Shown piece by piece: positions 1 through 11,000 of a stretch of 64,000 bases of DNA. The stretch is taken from assembly GCF_021869535.1 (NCBI RefSeq), contig NW_026262593.1, positions 55,231,318-55,295,317 of the forward strand. The letters are read 5' to 3'. The DNA comes from Mytilus californianus. Taxonomy: Eukaryota > Mollusca > Bivalvia > Mytilida > Mytilidae. Under the pieces are notes generated by a model. That model searched no databases. It had not been told where the DNA came from and saw nothing but the letters and a program-made list of their open reading frames with translations. The first letter of the stretch is position 1. Each line of letters opens with the position of its first letter. Made by a program: the position numbers and the translations under genes.

Positions 1-55
1 CGTTTGATATACACATGAAACAAACAACGCGGCTTTTTATTTCTGATTGAAGGAC
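1..55 (+). ncRNA. C/D-box snoRNA copy 1 (5'-truncated by window edge)
   Basis: This is the 3' part of the snoRNA that recurs four more times downstream in the same intron. The D box CTGA and the closing terminal-stem half GAAGGAC at 49-55 are present. The C box, the first stem half and the guide lie before the window begins. Confidence 0.85.
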
Positions 56-2371
56 AAACTTATAGTAGGTACATGCATTTACATTACTTAATTAACATTG
101 ATGACATTAACATCTTTATAGTAAAAGATAATGGAATTCCAATGCTAACATCATTGTTATTATCAGCAATGACAATCTTCTGAATATTGTATCAATGAAC
201 TGGCTAAAGATTTTTTGTTAAACCAAAAAGTAGGACTAGATTTAAGTTGAAAAAATTTCTTGGTTGTGAATTTTTTTTTAACTACAGTACATGTAAATGC
301 TTTGAAATGTTTGTCTAACCTCCATTCACCCTGTTTAATACTGAACCAGCACTGAAGTGATTCAGAAATGGTCTCGCATGAAAAGGTTTGTAATGACATG
401 TCACATACAATATTAAAGTTGTCCTTCTATGATGAAAAGTTGGAATTACCGTTTGATATTAACTTGAAACTAACAACGCGGCTTTTTATTTCTGATTGAA
501 GGACAAAACTTTGTATATGGGGACATTAATTACCATTCAGGTCTACCAGTGTAACACTTACACTGGTGATACGAATTTAACATACTTACTTTTATGACCT
601 TGGAACTCCAATGTCTAACATCATTGCTGTTAACTATACCTGCGATGTGAGTCTGAATATTAGATCAATGGACTGACTTATTGAACAAAAAAGTAAGAAT
701 CAGTAAACGGAAGTTGCTGTCCATTAGATTGTCTTTTCCTGAATTTTCTGTCGACGGGCGAGACATCTGGGTCAACAGTTTATTTAAACGGAATGCTGTG
801 AAACCTCTCTCTAACCTTCAATCACACTGTGAATCACTTGACCCCAGCACTAAAGTATTTTAATAACTGCCTGTTGCATGACAAGTTTGCTAACTACATA
901 TTACATACTATATCAAAATTGTCCTTTGATGATGAAAAGTTGGAATTACCGTTTGATATAAATATGAAACTAACAACGCGGCTTTTTATTTCTGACTGAA
1001 GGACAAAACTCATATACAATGTACATGTAGGTAACAGTTACTATTTAGGTCTACCATATCTTGTATGACATTGTAATTCCAATGACCAACCACAACATTG
1101 TCATTGCCAGCAATGGGGATCTTTTGAATATTGTATCAATGGATTGGCATAAGCTTTCTTGTTGCACAATACGGTACGATTCAGTACACGGAAGGCAATT
1201 CAAGTTTAAAAAAATCTCTCTAGGTTGTGAATTTTAAAACGAAATGCTAATCCTCCTGTTGCACAGAGAATCACTCAACATCAGCACTGAAGTTTTTCTG
1301 ACACTGATGCATGATAAGTTTTGGTAGTGATATGGGGCATACAATATTAAAGTTGTCCTTCTATGATGAAAAGTTGGAATTACCGTTTGATATAAACATG
1401 AAACTAACAACGCGGCTTTTTATTTCTGATTGAAGGACAACACTGATATGGGTATACCTGTATGTTGCACTGTCAGGTGAAACATAAAAAAAAATCAAGA
1501 ACAACCTTGGAATTCCAACGTCCAATTCATATTATTACAAACATATTCTGTGATTCTTTCCTTTCCCGCAATTGGGTCTTCTGAAAATTATAATGGCTTG
1601 TGTTTTGTTATTAATTCAGTACTATACACACAAGGGGATTTTATATTTAAAAAAATTATAACTTTTTACACTAACTGTTTGTGATTGTGGTGATTCACTG
1701 TGTCTACAATATTCCATAGCTATAGGTACTATATATGTATATAATATTAGGTTTGTAAAGGGTGTTGTAAGCTCCAATAGCCCTGTGTGAATCACTAGAC
1801 ATCAAGTGTGTGAAACTCTTGTCACATGATTAATTTGGTAAAACGTGCTGCAATACAATGATTCAGTTGTCCTTTGATGATGAAAAGTTGGAATTACCGT
1901 TTGATATAAACGTGAAACAAACAACGCGGCTTTTTATTTCTGATTGAAGGACAACACTTATCAGTGTATTAAATCTAAAAAGTTTTTACAGAAGTCAAAA
2001 ATTTCTATGATAGTATTTGAATAAGATGATTAAAACATGTTGCTGCTCCTGATATGCATGTAATATTTGCAAATGGGGCTGCATTCATAAAATATGTTAT
2101 TTGCATGTTTCCTCAAATGAAAATTTTAAATACCAGACTGGTTTGAACAAATACCACATGACTAAAAGCAATGACAGGAAATAATTAGCATTCGTAAACT
2201 TAAAATGATTTCTATCTTTTTAGATATCTGAAATACTTGACAAAGAAGTACTTAAAGAAGAATAATCTGAGAGATTGGTTACGAGTTGTTGCTAGCAACA
2301 AGGATTCTTATGAACTCAGATACTTCCAGATCAATAACGAGGATGAGGAGGAAGAAGATGGCGACGAGTAA
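1..2371 (+). CDS. RPL22: Ribosomal protein eL22 (RPL22), 3' part of gene; last coding exon 2224-2371
   Basis: Only the end of this gene lies in the window. The last coding exon starts after the acceptor TTTTTAG at 2223; its first base completes a split codon. It then encodes 48 residues, beginning [20 protein letters not shown] and ending in an acidic tail [10 protein letters not shown], with stop TAA at 2369-2371. Both the conserved block and the acidic C-terminus are diagnostic of eL22, a protein of the large cytosolic ribosomal subunit. The preceding intron runs from before base 1 to 2223 and holds five tandem copies of a C/D snoRNA, a common arrangement because ribosomal protein introns supply snoRNAs during splicing. 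Upstream exons lie outside the window. A polyadenylation signal follows at 2395. The identification is near certain from the protein sequence. Confidence 0.97.
421..504 (+). ncRNA. C/D-box snoRNA copy 2, predicted 18S rRNA 2'-O-methylation guide (SNORD65/snR77 type)
   Basis: The 84-nt unit opens with GTCCTTC and closes with GAAGGAC, giving a perfect 7-bp terminal stem. The C box ATGATGA is at 429-435 and the D box CTGA at 492-495. The element TGGAATTACCG at 441-451 is an 11-nt antisense to CGGTAATTCCA in the universally conserved 530 loop of 18S rRNA. It is followed by a degenerate D' box (TTGA). Counting five bases from that D' box, the methylated base would be the U of CGGU, which corresponds to human U627 or yeast U578, targets I recall for SNORD65 and snR77. 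A C'-like ATGAAA-type motif follows the guide. It lies in an intron of RPL22, so it is expected to be released by splicing. Confidence 0.9.
921..1004 (+). ncRNA. C/D-box snoRNA copy 3
   Basis: This is an 84-nt copy with the C box TGATGATGA, the same 11-nt 18S guide and a D box in CTGACTGA. Its terminal stem is shorter (GTCCTT with AAGGAC) because the base after the stem differs from copies 2 and 4. The guide is unchanged, while the surrounding intron has diverged clearly from the other units. Confidence 0.9.
1355..1438 (+). ncRNA. C/D-box snoRNA copy 4
   Basis: This 84-nt copy is nearly identical to copy 2. It has the full 7-bp terminal stem, C box ATGATGA, the TGGAATTACCG guide at 1375-1385 and D box CTGA. 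It sits in the RPL22 intron. Confidence 0.9.
1869..1952 (+). ncRNA. C/D-box snoRNA copy 5, nearest to the last RPL22 exon
   Basis: This 84-nt copy resembles copy 3 at its 5' end (GTCCTTTGATGATGA) and copies 2 and 4 at its 3' end (CTGATTGAAGGAC). It keeps the 18S guide. It ends about 270 nt upstream of the 3' splice site of the last exon. Confidence 0.9.
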
Positions 2372-2394
2372 CCATAGCAACTGTTATTTAATGT

Positions 2395-2400
2395 AATAAA
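2395..2400 (+). terminator. Polyadenylation signal AATAAA of RPL22
   Basis: A canonical AATAAA lies 23 nt after the RPL22 stop codon, followed by a GT/T-rich stretch. This predicts a very short 3' UTR, which is usual for ribosomal protein genes. Confidence 0.8.
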
Positions 2401-2832
2401 GTTGTTGGTCAGCAGAATATGTGTTAGGATTTATTTTGGAAACAATTGTATTTTAATATTTTGTAGTCTGAATGTATGAATATGTTGTGATCTACATGTA
2501 TGTAAAGAAGTATGAGTAGAAAGACATGCCAGGTATTAATCAACGAAATAGCAACCCTGCAACACAAAATCAGAAAAGACGATGTGCAGGTGAATTATGG
2601 TCTTAAACAATAAATAATTGGTATTATCATATTTGCTGCAACACAAATCCCGAAGGTAAAATTTCAGAAGTTGGAAAAGAAGCCGACTTGGAACAGGCAC
2701 ATTAATAGGTAGGTTCTTCAAAGGAAGAAAATTAAATTTATGAGGGACTAGACTGTTTAACTGTAATAAACATTGAAAGCCAAAAAGGAAGTCTCATCGG
2801 AAGACCAATGTATTGGCCGATGTTAAGTTTTT

Positions 2833-3040
2833 GTGGTTTGTTCAGTTCTTTCGATACTAAAAGCAATAGGGCCACTTTATTTGGTGTGTGGACTGACGGT
2901 AAGATGTACATGTCTAACTGAAAGGTGTCGTCCGAGTTTGGTCAGTTCTTTCGATACTAAAAGCAGTAGGGCATTTTATTTGGTGTGTGGACTGATGGTC
3001 AGATGTACATGTCTAACTGAAAGGTGTCGTCTCCACCAGA
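2833..3040. repeat. Two-copy tandem repeat, about 104 bp
   Basis: Two adjacent units share the phrase TCAGTTCTTTCGATACTAAA and a following TTGGTGTGTGGACTGA. The unit resembles a phrase common in mussel interspersed repeats (TGTACATGTCTAACTG). The reading frame across it is a by-product of the duplication, not a gene. The stretch 2401-2832 before it shows nothing recognisable. Confidence 0.7.
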
Positions 3041-3059
3041 GACCAAATGACGTAGAAGT

Positions 3060-3310
3060 TTAACAAATATAGGTCGCTGTACAGCCTCCAACAATGAGCA
3101 AAACCCATACTGCATAGTCCGCTATAAATGGCTCGAAATGACAAATGTAAAACAATTCAAAACGAGAAAACTAACGGCCTGATTCATGTACAAAATAATG
3201 AACGAAAAACAAATATGATATACAGCAACAAACGACAACCACTGAATTACAGACTCCTGACAGTGACTTGGGATAGGCACATACAGAAAGCGGCGGGGTT
3301 AAACTAGTTA
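3060..3310 (-). repeat. Interspersed repeat family A (mussel type)
   Basis: The text reads as the complement of the family A copy at 27645-28012. Shared phrases are CAACAATGAGCAAAACCC, GACAACCACTGAATTACAGA, CTCCTGAC and GCGGGGTTAAAC. It is non-coding. The family recurs at 13678, 18250, 19715, 27645 and 56540. Confidence 0.7.
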
Positions 3311-3454
3311 TTTTCTCCCATTCATCACAGGCGAATGTATGATTTTATGTAAATCTGCCACGAAGTGCAGGTAGATTACATCTCAACAGGTAACTTTGAA
3401 GTTTTTGTCAGTGTCTTCGAGCATGCATTCTTTGAAACTTTTTTTATTAATTTT

Positions 3455-4885
3455 TGTACGACCAAAAAAACATTTTGCGGTCGTATATTGGTATGACGAT
3501 GACCAAAGACACACTGGTTTTCACACAATAACTTTAGTTTAAATGAATGGATCTCTATGAATTTTAACCAAAAGGTTCAATACCACAAAAGGAACGTTGG
3601 GATTGATTTTGGGGATTATGGTACCAACAGTCGAGGAAAAAGGGGCCAAAAATGCTTTTGAACTTCCAGACAATAACTTGTGTGTTAGTGAATGGATCTC
3701 TCTGACATTGTACCACAAGGTTCCATATCACAAAGGGAATGCTGGGATTGATTTTGGGGGTAATTGCCTCAAAATTTAAGGAATTGGGGGCAAAAAACGA
3801 GGCATTTTTCTAGTTTCATTACTAACTTGTGTGAAAGTGTATGGTTCTTTCTAAAAGTTCCATATCACAAAGGAAAAGCCGGAATTGAGTTGGGGAGGGG
3901 GGTAATTGCCCAAAACGTTTAGGAAAAAGTGGCTAAAAATAAGCATTTTTCTAGTTTCCAGACAATAACTTGTGTTCAAGTGTATGGATCTCTCTGAAAT
4001 TGTACTACAAGGTACCATATCACAAAGGGAAGGCTGGGATTGATTTTGGGGGTAATTACCTCAAAATATTAGGAATTGGGGACAAAAAACAAGGATTTTT
4101 CTAGTTTCAGAACAATAACTTGTGTGTAAGTGTATGGATCTTTATGAAATCGTACTACAAGGTTCCATACCACAAAGGGAAAGCTGGGTTCGAGTTTGGG
4201 GGTAATTGCCCTAAACGTTTAGGAATTTGGGGCCAAAAACAAGCAATTTTACAGTTTGCAGACAATAACTTGTGTTCAATTGTATGGATCTCTCTGAAAT
4301 TGTACTGGTAGGTACCATACCACAAAGGGAAGGCTGGGATTGAGTTTGGGGGTGATGAATCATAAGTGTGTTCAAAAATTGAGGGGGGGGGGATTTTTTT
4401 TTCTTTAAAATTTTCCATTTTAAGTTGGTTATTTTTTTTTTATATATATATAAAAGCAAATAATAATGATATGGTTTAAATTCATCAAAAATTGAAATAT
4501 TGGGGTTCTTTGATATGCTGAATTTAACACGTGTATTTAGATTCTTAATTTTTGGTCCCGTTTTCAAATTGGTCTATATTAAGGTCCAAAGGGTCCAAAA
4601 TTAAACTTGGTTTGATTTTAACAAAAATTGAATTCTAGGGGTTCTTTGATCTGCTGAATCTAGCTGTGTATGTATTTAGATTTTGGATATTGGACCGTAA
4701 TAGGTAAATTAAAAAAATTTAAGTTCTGAGACCACATTCATTCTGTGTCAGAAACCTATGCTGTGTCAAATATTTAATCACAATCCAAATTCAGAGCTGT
4801 ATCAAGCTCGAATGTTATGTCCATACTTGCCCCAACTGTTAAGGGTTCGACCTCTGCGGTCGTATCAAGCTGCGCCCAGCGGAGC
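3455..4885. repeat. Interspersed element with internal tandem repeats of about 150 bp
   Basis: The element runs from a TTTGCGGTCGTATATTGGTA-like end to CGACCTCTGCGGTCGTATCA near 4850. In its middle (about 3540-4370) a unit of about 150 bp is repeated, with the marker phrase GTGTATGGATCTCTCTGA near 3685, 3835, 3975, 4125 and 4277. The related CTGCGGTCGTAT-like strings at both ends suggest one mobile unit. Frames on either strand are by-products of the repetition. Confidence 0.65.
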
Positions 4886-4888
4886 ATT

Positions 4889-5940
4889 TTGTTTTATTTC
4901 ATATGGAAATGGGGAATGTGTCAAAGAGACAACAACCCGACCATAGAACAGACAACAGCAGAAGGTCACCAACAGGTCTTCAATGTAGCGAGAAATTCCC
5001 GCACCCGGAGGCGTCCTTCAGCTGGCCCCTAAACAAATATATATACTAGTTCAGTGATAATGAACGCCATACTAAACTCCAAATTGTACACAAGAAACTA
5101 AAATTAAAAATAATACAAGACCAGCAAAGGCTAGAGGCTCCTGACTTGGGACAGGCGGGGTTAAACATGTTTATGAGATCTCAACCCTCCCCCTATACCT
5201 CTAGCCAATGTAGAAACGTAAACGCAAAACAATACGCACATTAAAATTCAGTTTAAGAGAAGTCCGAGTCTGATGTCAGATGTAACCAAAGAAAATAAAC
5301 AAAATGACAATAATACATAAATAACAACAGACTACTAGCAGTTAACTGACATGCCAGCTCCAGACTTCAATTAAACTGATTGAAAGATTATGTCTTCATC
5401 ATATGAATATCAGGCACAATCCTTCCCGTTAGGGGTTTAGTATCATACCATCATAACATATATGAGAAGAACATAACCCGTGTCATGCCAACAACTGGTT
5501 TTTAAATAAATGTGTTTAGTGCCGATGCAAAGACCCTATAAGTGAATCAATATTAACGCCAAAATATGCAATCTTTAATGACCTGACAACAGTATCGTAA
5601 CTATATCCCTTCTTAATAAGTCTATTTAAAGGTTTTGTTAGCTTAAGAGGTGAATACTGACATTTTTGTGCTTTATAAAGAATATTTCCATAAAAAATTG
5701 GATGTGAAATACCTGAACGTGTAAGAAGTCTGCATGTTGAGCTATATTTACGAATGATGTCCTTATACCGATGATAAAATTTAGTAAATGTTTTGACTAG
5801 TTTGTGATATCGAAAACCCTGGTGTAATAATTTTTCAGTAATACATAAATTTCTCTCGTTAAAATCTAAAACATTGTTACATACACGAGCGAATCGTACA
5901 AGTTGAGATATATAAACACCGTAAGATGGTGACAAGGGAA
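4889..5940 (-). mobile_element. Non-LTR retroelement 3' fragment: C-terminus of reverse transcriptase ORF plus 3' tail
   Basis: On the minus strand the frame from about 5940 down to the stop at 5516 encodes the C-terminal region of a bivalve reverse transcriptase polyprotein. Its hallmarks are SYGVYISQLVRFARVC, KLLHQGFRYHKL and KFYHRYKDIIRKY. The catalytic RT core is absent, so this is a 5'-truncated dead copy, the usual fate of LINE-type insertions. The apparent start codon lies in a CGT-rich repeat and is not real. Downstream in the same sense (5515-4889) lies its 3' untranslated tail, containing CTGACTTGGGACAGGCG and GAGACAACAACCCGACC (written on the + strand). The same tail recurs at 14011-14274. 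Confidence 0.7.
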
Positions 5941-7250
5941 TATGCATACGTTTTTTGTCGAGCCTGCGACTTTTGTCGCAAAAGCGAGACAGCGATCCTA
6001 CATTCCGTCGGCGTCGTCGTCGTCGTCGGCGTCCACAAATATTCACTCTGATTAAAGTTTTCCAAATTTTAATAACTTTCTTAAACTATCCTGGATTTCT
6101 ACCAAACTTGGACAGAAGCTTGTTTATGACCATAAGATAGTATCCAGAAGTAAATTTTGTAAAAAAAATCCTGTTTATCCGTATTTTACTCATAAATGGA
6201 CTTATGTTTTTCTTCCAGTTAACATTACATACAGTCTGCAGTTAAAGTTTTTTAAACATTTATTGTCGAGCCTTCGACTTTAGTCGAAAAAGCGAGACAT
6301 AGCGATCCTACATTCCGTCGTCATCGTCGTCGTCGGCGGCGGCGTCCACAAATATTCACTCTGTGGTTAAAGTTTTTGAAATTTTAATAACTTTCTTAAA
6401 TTATCTTGGATTTCTACCAAACTTGGACAGAGGCTTGTTTATGATCATAAGATAGTATCCAGAAGTAAATTTTGTAAAAATAAAATTCCATTTTTTCCGT
6501 ATTTTACTTATAAATGGACTTAGTTTTTCTGCCAGGAAATATTACACTCACTCTGTGGTTAAAGTTTTTAAAATTTTAATAACTTTCTTAAACTATCCTG
6601 GGTTTGTACCAAACTTGGACAGAAGCTTGTTTATGATCAAAAGTTAGTATCTAGAAGGAAATTTTGTAAAAAAATAAATCCATTTTTTTCGTATTTTACT
6701 TTTAAAGGGACTTAGATTTTCTGCCAGGAAACAACATATTCACTCTGTGGTTAAAGTTTTTATAATTATATTATCTTTCTTATACTATTTTGGATTTGTA
6801 CCAAACTTGGACAGAAGCTTGTTTATGATCAAATGCTAGTATCTAGAAGGAAATTTTGTTTTCTTCCAGTTAACATTACATTCAGTCTGCAGTTAAAGTT
6901 TTTAAACATTTATTAGATTCATAAACTATCCTGGATTTTTACCAAACTTGGACAGAAGCTTCTTTCAATCAAAAGATAGTATCAAGAGGAATATTTTTAT
7001 TGATTTACTTCCTCATTTTTGTTGAGCCTGCGATTAACAGAAAAAGTAGGCGAGACACTGGGTTCCGCGGAACCCTTACGAATTTTTAGATTCATAAACC
7101 ATCCTGGATTCTTACCAAACTTGATCAGAAGCTTATTACATTCAAAAGATAGTAAGAAAATTTTTAATAATTATTTCACCATTTTTGTTGAGCCTAACAG
7201 CAAAAGCAGGCGAGACACTGGGTTCCGCGGAACCCTTACGAATTTTGTTA
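5941..7250 (+). repeat. Interspersed element with CGTC-rich head and internal tandem repeats of about 190 bp
   Basis: The element opens with TGTCGAGCCTGCGACTTTTG and a CGTCGTCGTC run. It then repeats a unit of about 190 bp with the phrases CACTCTGTGGTTAAAGTTTT and ACCAAACTTGGACAGAAGCT. The head appears twice (5957 and 6263) and related terminal phrases (GTTGAGCCTGCGATTAACAG, GGCGAGACACTGGGTTCCGC) appear at about 7020-7240. It is non-coding. It resembles the elements at 15250 and 61121 in having a GTCCGTC/CGTCGTC-rich head followed by tandem units. Confidence 0.7.
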
Positions 7251-8022
7251 CTAGTATACAATGTATATTACAAGTTGTTATTATAGAGTTAATTCCCTTT
7301 CTTGTACGATCCCTAGTTTTTTTGGGGGGTATTTTATTTTGCTGTTCGAGATTTAAAATGGGGATGGCTGGGATCTTATAAAACATGCAGTTTAATCGGC
7401 TGCATTTCATTTGCGTGTCCCAAGTAAGGCACCTCATCATTGGTGGTTTTATATCTTAAAATTTTAGATCTGTGATAGTATTTTTTATTTTATTCACGTT
7501 TGAGACTTGTATCGATTATAAACTTTGCATATTGTATAGACACTTATCTGATATTCATGAAGACTATGTTGACATTTTATTCATATTACGAAATTGTGGT
7601 CTATAAACAAAATGTATTATTGCACATCAGAGAGTTTCAAAAGATCAAAATCCTAACTTGCGATGATCGAATCCACACTAACCTCCTTAAACGCTAGATG
7701 CAATGGTTTAAGAACAATATTACAAGTCTACACATAGGTTTATTACGTAGAATATGAGAAAAAGGGGAGGTCTAGAAGGTTATATTTTGGGAACATTTCG
7801 TTCCAGTGTTATTTTAATGTGATGCATGTATATATATGGTAAAGGAAACCCCCTTCTTTGGAACTTTCGCCCCTGGATTCGTCCTCTGCTTGATAATTGA
7901 TTAAACGTAAAATTATAAAAAGTTCACTCAGATCAACCGGAACTTGGTAGATAGATAAGTTTCGTTGATAAAAATTTCAAAACGTGTAGGAAGAAGGATT
8001 TTGGCGCAGACCATCATTTGGA
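7251..8022. other. Gene-free stretch, 5' flank of the copper monooxygenase gene
   Basis: No coding similarity or repeat family was recognised. The sequence is AT-rich with a G-tract near 7320. It should contain the promoter and 5' UTR of the gene starting at 8023, but no convincing TATA box was seen. Confidence 0.4.
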
Positions 8023-11000
8023 ATGTGGTCATTTATTTGTTTTATTTCATTATTTGTGATCAGTGTCCATTCTGATTGTAAATTGCCGACTGATGAACAC
8101 GTAAAACACTTGGACATAAGAATTCCAGAACAACCGGTTCCAAAGAAATTAACGCATTATGTTTGTCAACAATTTAAGGTAAATAAGTAATGTACAAATG
8201 TGTACGTGTTTGATAGTATACAATCTACATGTATGCAGAAGAAAAGAGCCTTATCAATAAGCAAGCCTGTAATATGGTATTATATTCAATAAGATTTGTA
8301 TTTAAGATTTATACGGATTTTTCTCAACCTGCGATTTTGTGCGGGCGCGGCGTTAATCCGCAGTCAATCAATCTATTGTTCTTTGTATTTCCGATTTCAA
8401 ATTGTATTCCCAATCGAAAAAGATACGAATATGCTATAAATGTCATAAATGGACCTTTTATAGTAGGTGCCCCAGAGATTTTCACATTAAATGTTAAAGA
8501 TTCAACAAGTTATTCTTAAACTTTTCAAATGACTATACTTATGGAATATTAAAACCGTCATTCATAGAAACTTTGAAGCTGCCATAAGCATGATAAGGGA
8601 TGCGGACTAAATGAAACTTCCAGCGGTTTCATAAAAAAAGTGGCAAAAACACTCTGCTTCAATTGTAATAAATATCATCAGAGAGCGATAGAGTCGGGAT
8701 TCTATTGAAGTCAATTTCATCAGAGTCGATATTTCTATTGAAACTAATGTCATCAAACGAAAGAGTCGGGATTTCTATCGAAATCAATTTAATCAGAGAG
8801 TCCATATTTCTAATGAAACTAATATCATCAGAGAGCCAGAGAGTCGATATTTCTATTGAAACTAATATCATCAGAGAGCCAGAGAGTCGATATTTCTATT
8901 GAAATTGATATCACCAGAAAGCGAGAGAGTCTGTATTTCTATTGTGACAAATTATAATATTGTGCTCATGTTCTCTAAGTCTCCGACGTGTTACTCAGAA
9001 TTTACTGACTTCATTCAGCGAAAACTCTTATTAAGTTAAACGTGACATAAAGAATAAAACAAATACACTCACCATATAAATATATATATATATATCATAT
9101 ATTTTAAAGAACCAACAAGGCCGCAGTGTTCGACCTTAATTTCTCCAAAGCGTTCCCATTATAGAAAATGCCAGTACTTTTCCTGAAGAGGCAAACCTGA
9201 TAATTCAATAAAAAGGAGGAAGTGTTCGACCTTATTTTCTCCAAAGCGTTCCCATTATAGAAAATACCAGTACTTTTGGAGAATGTTTTAGTTAAATGTC
9301 CTGTGGAGGATCTTTTAGTTAAATGTCCAGTGGAGAATGTTTTAGTTAAATGTCCAGTGGAGAATGCTTAGTTAAATGTCGAGTGGAGAATGTTTGAGTT
9401 AAATGCCCAGTGGAGAATGTTTGAGTTAAATGTCCAGTGGAGAATGTTTTAGTTAAATGTCCTGTGGAGGATCTTTTAGTTAAATGACCAGTGGAGAATG
9501 GTTTAGTTAAATGTCCAGTGGAGAATGCTTAGTTAAATGTCGAATGGAGAATGTTTAAGTTAAATGTCCAGTGGAGAATGCTTAGTTAAATGTCGAGTGG
9601 AGAATGTTTGAGTTAAATGTCCAGTGGAGAATGTTTTAGTTAAATGTCCTGTGGAGGATCTTTTAGTTAAATGTCCAGTGAAGAATGTTTTAGTTAAATG
9701 TCCAGTGTTGAATGCTTAGTTAAATGTCCAGTGGAGAATGTTTTAAGCATATTCAGGAGGAGAGCAACAATAAGTAAAGGTTCCAGTGGGATGAATGCTG
9801 CATGGACTGACAACGGCAGCTAGGATGCATGGGCTCCTTGTATACAACCATTTTGATGTCTGTAAGTTAACAAATTGATTAACTGTATCTTCTGCATAAT
9901 TATCTTTGGTGATTTTTCTTTTATCGTCTGTATACCATTTGTGTATTTTCCGTACGTCATCAACATGTTCAAACTATATTTTGTATATATTGGTATGACT
10001 TTTGTGTATATTGGTTTGTCTTTTGTATATATTGGTATGTCTTTTTTTATTCTTTTGCATATCCTCTATAAATCTTTTGAATGTATTCGTATATCAAAGG
10101 TACCAGACGATCAAGATTACAATGCAATCGCCTTCGAAGGACTGATAGGTAACCCTGGTGTTGTTCATCATATACTCGTGTTTGGTTGCGACTTTGACGT
10201 CAATATAATTGTGAGTAGATTTATAATCACCACGAATCTGTGGGTATACATGCAAAAATATATCTGGTGTTTGAAAAAAATGAATTAAGAACAGTTGTTT
10301 TGTTTATCGTCACCGTGCAGTCTTTCAATAACAGACCAGCATACTAGCACCGGTTCTTTAAATCGCGAGATTCGTGATAGTTAAATGTGCCATCAAATAA
10401 AGTATATCCGAGACACACACTCTCTTAAAAAATAAAATCAAACCCATTTTGATCGATTAACACAGACATATCAGCACCTGGTAAAGTTTTGCAATGGGTT
10501 TGATAACGACAAATTAGATCCAACAAATATCAACACGCTTATAAGAGAAAAGAACACAAAATAAAATTAAAAAAACGAAAAATGTTCACATGCATGTACA
10601 GTCATTCCTGTTTATGAATAAGCTTTATACCGTTTAGTATCGTCGGTTGAACGAACTTGTTTCAGCTCATGTTGATTGTTGGTGATTGCACATATGTGCC
10701 GAATATAAATAAATTTACTTACTATCTACTTACGTTGATAATGGTTTCATTTTTTTATATCGTTACGTAATTTCGTTTTGGAAAAAAATAATTCACTATG
10801 AAAAATGGACATGACTAAATAGTGGGTGACGTTTAACTTCGTGTAATCTGAACAGGAACCACATGAATGTGGAGCGTATGATGGTAGATGCAGGAGCTGG
10901 TTGGCTCAGTGGACAATAGGGGTCGATGGGAAGACTTGTACTTATGCTGATACTGGTATCCGGTTTGGGAAGAACTCTTACAAGTACATGTCTATACAAA

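Larger units (their letters stand above)
56..2223 (+). repeat. Tandemly duplicated intron unit (about 430-515 bp) carrying the snoRNAs
   Basis: The spacers between snoRNAs are also related: a phrase like CTGAATATTGTATCAATG recurs near 171, 652, 1123 and, weakly, 1578. The snoRNA 3' ends lie 449, 500, 434 and 514 nt apart. The array therefore arose by duplicating a whole intron segment rather than by snoRNA retrotransposition. The spacers have diverged much more than the snoRNAs, which indicates selection on the RNA. No RPL22 exon is recognisable between the copies. Confidence 0.8.

Noticed and set aside
421..1952. CRISPR-like array because of regularly spaced identical 84-nt units
   Set aside because: The units have C/D snoRNA boxes and a terminal stem, lie in an animal intron, and are separated by long spacers of shared ancestry.
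5877..6140. Arg-rich frames across the CGTCGTCGTC run
   Set aside because: The frames arise from a simple CGTC repeat at the head of an interspersed element; only the RT-like part of the minus-strand frame below 5940 has meaning.
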